This document shows positions 57,801-64,000 of a stretch of 64,000 bases of DNA, in pieces (positions within the stretch are counted from its first letter, which is position 1; the number at the start of each line of letters is the position of its first letter). The stretch spans positions 34,334,688 through 34,398,687 of the forward strand of contig CM046842.1 of the NCBI GenBank assembly GCA_025618425.1. Direction: 5' to 3'. A program made the translations under genes and the position numbers. This stretch comes from Heliocidaris tuberculata (taxonomy: Eukaryota; Echinodermata; Echinoidea; Camarodonta; Echinometridae). A model generated the notes under the pieces. The model made no database searches. It was given only the letters and a program-made list of their open reading frames with translations, and was not told where the DNA came from.

Positions 57801-60800
57801 AATAAAGAAAGGAGCGTTCATCTCCAGAGGGCTCAAAATATTCACCAGGTTCTTCTTCTCCTCGAGGGATATGGACCGCATCACAACCAACTCATCCAAC
57901 TTCAGCGAATTATGTGGACTCAGCTGCACTTCTGCAAGGTCAGGGACCTCCAGATTTTCTTCATCATCTGAGGAATCATCATGGTTACCCTCTTGGATGA
58001 TGACATCATCATTCTCATTGCGTGATGTCTTAATGCTCCAACCCTGCCCTGTGATGAAAGCAGTGGTGTTTTGCTCAGACTCAGGCATCAATCTGAAATC
58101 CACCTCCTTCATTTTCTTCTTTGACTTTGTCTTCCCACTTGATTTCTTTGTCTTTTTGCTGACCTTTGACCCTTCACTAGCCCTGCTTCCTCCACTCCCT
58201 ACTCTTCTTTTGCACTTGCCGCCACTGCCTACTCTTTCCTTCCCCTTTCCTTTGCCTCCCTTTGCTGGCACAGAGCCTGAAACTTTCTTTGGTACGTTCT
58301 TCACCAACTTCTTGACAGGTCCCTTAACACTTGCAACTCGATCCTTAATTTTTCCTAACACTTCAACTTTCACATCAGGAGAGGAACCAGAACTAGCCGA
58401 TTTAAACATCTCCACAATGTCCATGATTACCGGTGACTGCTTCGCAGCCATTGGATCACGAATGAGCCTTTTTTCAGGCATAACAACCTTTAACCCTGTC
58501 AGGTCGCGAGGCGACGTGTCTGGCGACTTGTACTTCCCCTTCCTGAAGGAATTGTTTCCAGGTTTGGGTTCTTTTGGACTGGTTGGGTTCAGATGAACAT
58601 CATCACTTTGCTCTGATGTTATGACCTTCACCGCAGGGTCAATGTAGTCCTGACCAGCAGGATTGACCTCTGAACTTTCACCTAATACCTTTGAAGAGCC
58701 TTCCAATGATTCATTTCCTACTGTTGTTCCCACTCCTTCCTGTCCATTAACTATCTTCTCTGACCCATCTAGCTTGCTTTTTTCTATTGTATTTGAAGAA
58801 CTGTTCTCAATCTTTAATGGTGATGCTGCCTTCTTCAAATCAGGCTTTTGTGGTATATGTCTAGGCGTGTTCTTTTCCTTGCTGTTTAACTCCTTTCCTT
58901 CACTTTTAATATCTTTCACATCCTGAGCAGGCTTTTGCTTCAAAGCAACTACACTGCTGTTCTCTGAAGCCTTAGCTTTGGGCACCTCTGTCTTACCTTT
59001 CCCACTTGTTGATGCATTGACAGGCTTTTGATTTGTAAGAGTCAAGCTGCTCTTCTCTCCCACCTTTTTCGAAGTTGTCTCAATAGCTGCTCGAGGTTCC
59101 CTGGCCGTGCTCTTTTTGACAGGAACACCTCTTGGGGTTACCTTGCTTTTGCCCGACTCATTCTGAGCATCCACTTTCAAAGGCTTCTTTACAAAGGTTC
59201 CCTTTCCTTTCACAGAATCCTTGACAACACTCTTCTGCTGTTGGGAACCAGATGTTGGTTTCTTAGTAGCTGGAGATTTAGCTGTAGATTTCTCTACTGG
59301 CAATTTGGTTCCATGTGGTGCTGATGTCTTCTGTTCCTTTGTCAATGATTTAGACGGGTCCCTGACATGCTTTGTCTTTGCTTTACCAAGATCTGTTGGA
59401 ATATCTTCCTCATCGCTGAAGATCACTTCCTCAAAAACTTCCTCAGCGTCACTTTCTACAAGCTCCTCAAAGTCATCCGTCTTTGTGCAAGGTGGCACCG
59501 TACTCCCTTTTCTTCCTTCCTTCTGCCTTTTCACACCTCTCAATGTCACAGGTGTCTCTTCCACAAATCGCGGCTCCTCATTTTCAAAGTCTGATTCTGA
59601 TGAATCATCATCGTCACATGATATTCTCCAAGTGATTACCTTCTTCTCTTCAGCATCTGGTTTCCCTGTTTTCACTTTACCCTGGTCGTTCTTGGTTTTA
59701 CTTGCCACTCTGTTGGCAACAGCTGCAGCACCTTTCTTCACATTTATTGCACTTTTCCCATCGGATTTTACAGCAGGCTCTTTCACCGACTTTGACGTAA
59801 CAGTCTTTCTATCTGCCTTAGTACAAGGCTTTTTATTCGCAAGGTTTGGGGCAGGCTTTACAAGATCCAGCAATGTCTTCTCCTTCTTTGTTTTACTTGC
59901 TACTGTTGTATTCTTTCCCTTACTTGCCATCACAGTCTTGGTCTCTGATTTAACAGGGTAGTTCACTTTTATAGTTCCACTGCTTGAGCTTGATTTCTCA
60001 TTTGGAGTTCCAACTTTCACCTCTGTTTTCTTAACAGGCTCGTCTATTTGGGATCTTTCCTGATTATCAATCTTTCTGGCATCCTTCTCAGAAATTTTTC
60101 CTGATGATTTGGTATCTACTTTGGCAACAGGCAAGACTTCCAATGTCCTGATAACAGGTTTTGAGACACCAACAAGTGTTGACTTCTTCTCTTTTTCTAC
60201 ACCACTTTGTGTACCAGGTACAGCAGTTTGAGCCTTTGAGGACTTCTCAGCCATTTTCTTCACAGAGTTTCCTGATACTGATGTATTTCTACAAGAAAAG
60301 TTTTGTGCTGCTTTCTGATTGGGCAAAGGTTTAGCGGAAGGGGAAATAGAAGTCACTTTCCCTTTTGTGGCACATAACGGTGTGACAAGGGCAGTGTTTC
60401 TCTTTGATAATGTCTTCTCAGCCTTATTGTCTCTAGGTATAGGTTCATCAGCCTTTCTTACTACTCGTGTGGCATTGCTCCCTGTCAAGGGTGACACACT
60501 ACTGGACTGACATGCACCAATAGGATTGAGAACCTTAGGTTCATCGGTAGAAGATGATTGCTTCCTTGTATTTAGCAACAAGGAATTGTCCTCCAGAGAT
60601 ATCTTTCGTTTCCCACCCTGCCGGTTCGAATTATTCTGTGAACCCTGTAAATTCTGTTCAATCTCATGACCAATCACTGAAGACTTCCTTTGACCATCTT
60701 CCTTTGCTGTATCGTTGGAATCCACAGCGTCTGATGACATGACAGCACTAATAGAGGACATTGAAAGGACAGACAAGCACTCTTCACCCATGTGTCGCTT

Positions 60801-63800
60801 TGACTTTTGTCCTTGAGACTGGTTAATAGATGGAGAGGCACGACCCAGGCTTGGAAGCCTCATCTGTGCCCTCTGAAATAGAGCTATTCTTTCATCAGGC
60901 ACATTGGTGGCGGCCGGCGTCATCTTGATTCCCAAGCGATTCTTCGCTGCTTCCTTGCGGTCAAGTTCAAGTTGCGGGCTTGGGCTGGACATGACAAGGC
61001 TTGCGGCAGAGGAGGTGTGGCTTACAGTTGATCTGGACGATCCCTGACCAGAGTCAGAGCTTTCTTTCAGCGGGTTCACGCGACTGGCTTCTATATTGAA
61101 CATAACACTGCGATGCTGGAGCGAACCCTCCTGTCCTCGACCATCATCTTCATCCTTCTCCTCCAAGTTCAACCTCAGGGATGGCATCTCTTTCCTTCCA
61201 TCCTTCCCACCATCATCACCATTCTCATCCTCAAACTCAAAGATGGTTTCCTGGAGCTGGCGATTGTCACCAAAGGTTCCGGGTGAGAGGGGGAGGACAC
61301 TGCGAGAGGTCGGGAACAGACTTGAAGTCTCAGGGTTCGGACTGGGTGTTGTCAACCTCAAGTGCATTTGCTCTGTGGAGGAACGAAAATTATCAAATAT
61401 TACCAGTTAATTGAAAATTTGGGTGTTTTTCCGATCTAATAGCATTGCAACAAAAATTTAACTAAAAAAATTGAATTTTGTATAAGTCTAGGTTAACCTG
61501 CTCCTTCTTTTTTGAAAATACATACAATTTACCGTTTTTATTCACTGACTTTTCTATTCCTTTTCTAGATTTATATAGCACTAATGGATCCACATGTATC
61601 CTGCTATAAAAGTGGTGTCAGTGACAATAAAACAGACTCAATAAAACATTCAATTCAAAGCACAATTTTCTTAAATTCAAAAAGTTAATTATTCCTTACC
61701 TTTCAAGAAATTCCTACAGAATTATGAAACCCATTTGCCACACCTGGATGGAGAGTGGCAATTTTGATTTATGTCTTGCCAAAAGATCTTAGAGTAGTAC
61801 CAGATCTTGAACCCACAACCTTCCCAGTGAAGAGTTGAAAACAATGAACCTCTCACCTAGATTCAGGAGCTGTGACGTGCGTATAGGATGTACATGAGCC
61901 AGTGCAGGGCTGCTTGATAGATCTTTGTTACAGAAGGTCTGGTAAGCCTTGGCCACGTCAGAGATGCTTGGATCAGACAAACGGTGATGGGTAGGGTCAC
62001 CTCTGTGCTTGCTGAGAGATGAGTCGCTCTGCGTCGAAGAGTGCCGATCCAGCTGCTTGACACCTGGGGGCAGTATGCGCTGAAATCTGAAATGCAAATT
62101 AAATAGGAATTCCTAGTAAAAATTGCATTTTCACTTCAGGATAAACTTTTCCAGTTGTAATGGCTGTTTTTCAGTTAAGTCTATAATCATTCTAATAATA
62201 AACTGACCATGGGACAGGAAGATGTCTGGAAGGCTAATACCTCAGCTAAACATAACCTTACAGCTATAGCACATTGAGATTCTGTCTTATGGAACATTAA
62301 CACCAACTAAGTACAATTCCGATTTTGGTTTATGCAAACATACATTTAATACATGATACATGTAGGGTTATTTTGTTGAGGTTGGTTAAATTGTATTCAA
62401 TTTATAAGTTTGTCCCGGTGAACAGAGCTTCACAATAAATAGAAGTAAAATGGTGCAGAATTTCCTCTTTCATTTGTGAGAAAAAGTTATATAATTGGCT
62501 GAAATACATTTAGCTTGGTCTAGTATTCTGTCTAATCCCCTTAGACTTGGAGCTATATTCTTACCTGACATCTCTAAGACTATCATCCAGGTCTAAGCCC
62601 ACTACAGTAACTGGTATCTGAGCTCCATCACTACCTAGCTGTTGACCAGTAGGATCAGCTGTTGAAAGTCAAAGGTTATATAGAGGTCATGAGATGTCAA
62701 TATATTTTTACTTGATGGTTTCAATGATTAATCAGAAATTTACAAATATTAAAAGCTACTACAAACAAGTACAGAGCACAAAATAATTCTTGAATCCATT
62801 TGGGGGTTTTGCGTAACTACTTTCAATTTCAAGTCCTTAAAAGTATTTTACATGAGTAAAAGAATTAAAACAAAAAAAAATTGAAATCATTGCACTTAAA
62901 ACAGTTTATATAAAACAATGAACCTCCACTTACATCTTGTCTTCCCAAGCTTGTTATGACCTTTTGACCTTTGTTCCTTTGAAACACTGTTGACCTGACC
63001 AGAGAAGGTCAGCGACCTGCGTGGCTTCTTTGACCCTTGACCTTCAGAGGATTTCGTCTTGGAGGCGGGGCTAGAGAGGGGGTCCAGAACGCGGGGTGTC
63101 TTGGGAGGGGCAGGGGCTCGATGGGTGGAGGATGGGAGAGGGGAGTTATGGGAGGGGGTCCGTAGGAGACTGAGAGTCCTGGTCTGAAGTCTGTAGAGGG
63201 AGGATGGATCAACAAGGAGAACTGATGTGCTTGCCAGTCATGGTACTGCACACTGATGTTGTACTTTTTGCATTAAGGCTATCAAAATGTGCCAGAAACT
63301 TCTACAAATTAAATCTAGACAACTGCACAGTAATCTCAATGTGGAAAACAAGAATAAAATGAAATATCCTGGAGTAAAAGAGAGATAAGGTCTGGACTTG
63401 CCTTTTAATACTGCTTCGAAACAAAAATATTGGTGAGATTTAGGCCGCAAAAAAGTGGTTTAAAAGAGGAAATTTGTCTTTGTTATTTCTTGTTTTGAGC
63501 ATTTGTAAACACAAATGGGACGAAAAATACCACCAAATACACAAATTGCCCATTGTCATTTTTTAAGGAACATATTTTCTAAGCGTTTGTTGTTTTATTG
63601 GTTGATGTCTGAAATACTGTCAAAGCCCTAAACTATTACAAAGTGAGAATATACGATAAAAATATCATACACACACAAGATTCACATGATTAGAACACGT
63701 CTTGAAGTTCAACATGATTCCATTTTCAGCCCAAAATACAACTGAATATTACCTCTAAACATAAAGTAACAGATTTATCTTTTTCTTTATATCTGTTCTT

Positions 63801-64000
63801 ACACTCACCCAGGAGTAAATCGTCCAGCTTCAATATCCTTCAGCAGCTGCTCTTCTTCCTGCAGTGTTTTATGAGCTTCACTGAATTTCTGCATCATCCG
63901 TTCTAAGGAAAGATATGATAAAATATTATAGATATATTGACTGCTATGAGAGGCATAGGGGACCTTACATCCTGCTATGACCCCAAGAGCCCCGAGAGCC
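51599..64000 (-). CDS. MAP3K19: MAP3K19 (YSK4) orthologue, 5' end missing
   Basis: Minus-strand coding exons: 63809-63902, 62934-63190, 62565-62658, 61857-62086, 56523-61372, 55800-55955, 55024-55175, 54318-54497, 53502-53693, 52066-52230 and 51599-51806. All junctions keep phase, giving 2,191 residues from the first visible exon. MAP3K19 is a STE-group mitogen-activated kinase kinase kinase that phosphorylates MKKs upstream of JNK/p38/ERK. The kinase domain occupies about residues 1875-2135: glycine loop GKGAFGTV, catalytic Lys in LLAVKQVEL, HRDIKGAN, DFG in LIDFGCAKR, GTPYWMAPEV and SDIWSIGCTVFEMA. VYCGLTNTGQ, HKNIV and SIGCTVFEMATRKPP match vertebrate YSK4 closely. The N-terminal 1,840 residues are Ser/Lys/Pro-rich and probably disordered; human MAP3K19 also has a long poorly conserved N-terminus. 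The kinase looks catalytically competent. Confidence 0.93.
52066..52230 (-). CDS. MAP3K19: MAP3K19 kinase exon 5
   Basis: Acceptor GCTCTATAG, donor GAG|GTAATA. Encodes SIGCTVFEMATRKPPWADMP, then MAAIFAIGSGDPVPQMPDKF and FVNACLTR; C-lobe helices F to H. Confidence 0.93.
52340..52495 (+). mobile_element. SINE 3' fragment with TTA tail
   Basis: GGGGTAATAATGCTGTAAGC, GCTTTGGTCGGTTACATAG and GGTGCTTTATAAGAAACAGC then a TTATTATTA tail, in MAP3K19's intron. Confidence 0.55.
52610..53290. repeat. Purine minisatellite, about 66-bp units
   Basis: Ten or so units of AAATGTGAGAAAGGGAGAGA, GAAAGAGAGAGGAAGATGGG and GAGAGACAGAGGAAAAGAGA order. Unit length near a multiple of three explains the long Ser/Phe/Leu frame on the other strand, which is not a gene. 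It lies in the intron between two kinase exons. Confidence 0.92.
53338..53405 (-). pseudogene. Decayed partial copy of MAP3K19 kinase exon 4
   Basis: CATATATCAGACTTCTTGCTATGACCAGTCTTC...ACTTGAGAACATTCT (shown in parts) parallels the 3' part of the exon at 53502-53590, with about 30 bp deleted between ACCTC and ACTTGAGAAC. That deletion removes the GTPYWMAPE coding part. It sits about 165 bp downstream of the real exon. Confidence 0.8.
53502..53693 (-). CDS. MAP3K19: MAP3K19 kinase exon 4
   Basis: Acceptor TATCTCCGCAG, donor TATATG|GTTAGT. Encodes DIKGANIMLMSTGVIKLIDF, GCAKRL, then LKSMRGTPYWMAPEVIMETG and KKSDIW: catalytic loop, DFG and activation segment. All catalytic residues are present. 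Confidence 0.94.
53694..54317. other. MAP3K19 intron
   Basis: Contains an inverted pair near 53767-53800 and 53895-53935 (GTGGAACCTCCTTAAAAGGA-type and its complement), a small palindromic element. No exon seen. Confidence 0.6.
54318..54497 (-). CDS. MAP3K19: MAP3K19 kinase exon 3
   Basis: Acceptor TTGCTATAG, donor CACAG|GTGAGG. Encodes FLGVSLEDNTVNIFMQFIPG, GSIASLLARFGSLDETVFCR and YTKQILEGTHYLHENNVIHR: hinge, helices D and E. Confidence 0.94.
54535..54935. repeat. CAT/CAC trinucleotide microsatellite
   Basis: ATCACCATCACCATCATC runs, broken near 54790-54880 and resuming to about 54930. Poly-His and poly-Asp frames here are artefacts. Confidence 0.92.
54975..55030 (-). repeat. Short tandem copies of a splice-donor segment
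   Basis: GAACATACCCCACA occurs three times (about 54977, 54995 and 55017). The last overlaps the donor of the exon ending at 55024 (GGG|GTATGTTC on the minus strand), so two further GTATGTTC donors lie 22 and 40 bp downstream. Confidence 0.85.
55024..55175 (-). CDS. MAP3K19: MAP3K19 kinase exon 2
   Basis: Acceptor CTTAATAG, donor GG|GTATGT. Encodes VYCGLTNTGQLLAVKQVELS, then KLQEEVQLLKTLRHKNIVG: catalytic Lys and helix C with its Glu. Confidence 0.94.
55178..55396 (-). mobile_element. SINE with 7SL/Alu-like head
   Basis: Flanked by AAGGT pentamers (55181-55195 and 55375-55396). On the minus strand it opens CTGGGCGTTGTGGCGTGCGC then CTGTAATCCAGCTA, close to the 5' domain of 7SL RNA and the Alu left end. 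A Pol III B-box-like GGTTCGAGACT follows about 70 bp on, then CCTTCGGATGGTGACATTAA. The rest does not match Alu. A 7SL or tRNA/7SL hybrid origin is inference. Confidence 0.6.
55397..55799. other. MAP3K19 intron, no exon seen
   Basis: AT-rich intron between two kinase exons with no recognised repeat. Confidence 0.7.
55800..55955 (-). CDS. MAP3K19: MAP3K19 kinase exon 1 (glycine loop)
   Basis: 52 codons, phase 0 to phase 0, acceptor ATTACTACAG, donor ACA|GTGAGT. Encodes SVFTSQATSMSSSIISSTDR, TNTTVSESEGTELLHWKKGN and LLGKGAFGT. The first two thirds are a Ser/Thr-rich linker; part of this exon is duplicated just upstream. Confidence 0.93.
56003..56086 (-). pseudogene. Second copy of the MAP3K19 linker exon start
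   Basis: The minus strand reads acceptor CTTATTACAG then SVFTSQATLVSSIIISSTYR and SLSTN, parallel to the true exon (SVFTSQATSMSSSIISSTDR, SVSTN). It stays open, but I see no donor of the original type and the GTELLHWKKG part is missing. Fainter traces lie at about 56123-56165 and 56338-56385. Confidence 0.8.
56087..56522. other. MAP3K19 intron with faint exon-copy traces
   Basis: GCTGTTAGAGCCAACTCTACG (parts) near 56123 and GTGCTGTTAGTGCTAAAAGT near 56343 resemble the linker exon region. No complete exon. Confidence 0.55.
56523..61372 (-). CDS. MAP3K19: MAP3K19 giant exon, disordered region
   Basis: A single exon of 4,850 bases, acceptor TTCCTCCACAG, donor GAG|GTGAGC. Open throughout for about 1,617 codons. 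Rich in Ser, Lys, Pro, Thr, Glu; acidic clusters (SDAEEVFEEVIFSDEED, SSESDFENEE) and a basic GKGKGKERVGSGGKCKRR patch. More ordered-looking parts are KLDELVVMRSISLEEKKNLV and NDTGE at the end; many SP/TP sites could be phosphorylated (inference). No globular domain recognised. The human orthologue likewise encodes most of its N-terminus in a large exon, as I recall. Confidence 0.93.
61735..61850 (-). mobile_element. tRNA-derived SINE fragment
   Basis: CACACCTGGATGGAGAGTGG, ATGTCTTGCCAAAAG and CTTGAACCCACAACCTTCCC match the family at 12215 in the same orientation. It directly abuts the donor of the exon 61857-62086. Confidence 0.6.
61857..62086 (-). CDS. MAP3K19: MAP3K19 exon (N-terminal region)
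   Basis: Acceptor TTTGCATTTCAG, donor CTAG|GTGAGA. Encodes FQRILPPGVKQLDRHSS, HHRLSDPSISDVAKAYQTFC and LAHVHPIRTSQLLNLG. Junctions with both neighbours restore Arg and Glu codons. Confidence 0.9.
62565..62658 (-). CDS. MAP3K19: MAP3K19 exon (N-terminal region)
   Basis: Acceptor ACTTTCAACAG, donor GTCAG|GTAAGA. Encodes DPTGQQLGSDGAQIPVTVVG and LDLDDSLRDV, flanked by split Ser and Arg codons. Confidence 0.88.
62934..63190 (-). CDS. MAP3K19: MAP3K19 exon (N-terminal region)
   Basis: Acceptor CCTCTACAG, donor AAGAT|GTAAGT. Encodes LQTRTLSLLRTPSHNSPLPS, then PKTPRVLDPLSSPASKTKSS and KKPRRSLTFSGQVNSVSKEQ. The correct frame differs from the longest open frame in this segment; it was chosen by phase at both ends. 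Confidence 0.85.
63191..63808. other. MAP3K19 intron, no exon seen
   Basis: AT-rich intron without recognised repeats. Confidence 0.7.
63809..63902 (-). CDS. MAP3K19: MAP3K19 first visible exon
   Basis: Acceptor TTTCCTTAG, donor CCTGG|GTGAGT, phase 1 to phase 2. Encodes RMMQKFSEAHKTLQEEEQLL, then KDIEAGRFTPG, a short probable coiled-coil segment. Exons further 5' lie beyond the window, so the start codon is not seen. Confidence 0.85.

Noticed and set aside
59221..59961. 246- and 281-residue plus-strand frames opposite the large MAP3K19 exon
   Set aside because: Shadow frames of a strongly biased coding exon; the minus frame is phase-linked to exons on both sides.
63969..64000. Further MAP3K19 exon at the right edge (donor-like GAT|GTAAGG on the minus strand)
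   Set aside because: Its open frame would join the next exon as a stop codon or in the wrong phase; the segment is too short to judge.

Overview
The window looks like nuclear DNA of a marine invertebrate deuterostome, most likely a sea urchin. The reasons are genes split into short exons with GT-AG introns, AT-rich introns, very many short palindromic transposable elements, and two genes that read clearly as animal orthologues. The species-group call is an inference from the repeat style and was not tested.

Region by region: (1) 1-14.8 kb is mostly repeats: a 39-bp minisatellite, a LINE reverse-transcriptase fragment, TTAA-flanked palindromic elements and a 1.3 kb element. It holds one plausible terminal coding exon of a PAN/apple-type cysteine-rich protein (3720-4033, +). 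(2) 19.57-31.19 kb, plus strand: an HTATIP2 (TIP30/CC3) orthologue, an NAD(P)-binding Rossmann oxidoreductase. It has four shared coding exons and three tandem, phase-compatible candidate last exons. (3) 36.6-42.3 kb, minus strand: a small gene I do not recognise, built of short Pro/Ala/Ser/Lys-rich exons. One exon has a tandem duplicate that carries a stop. (4) 42.3-50.6 kb: no gene seen; MITEs and dispersed repeats. (5) 51.6-64 kb, minus strand: most of a MAP3K19 (YSK4) orthologue. Eleven coding exons are resolved; the 5' end lies beyond the right edge. One exon of 4,850 bp encodes a disordered region, and six small exons encode the Ser/Thr kinase domain and a short tail.

The genes look functionally unrelated. 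The recurring theme is local duplication of exon edges. HTATIP2 exon 1, exon 3 and the last exon, an exon of the middle gene, and at least three MAP3K19 exons each have one or more decayed or intact copies nearby, often including the splice site. A second theme is a dense set of non-autonomous elements flanked by TTAA, including one nested inside a second palindromic element. A third is a SINE whose head resembles 7SL RNA/Alu. Exon boundaries were placed by hand from reading frame, phase and GT/AG sites; no alignment or transcript data were available.
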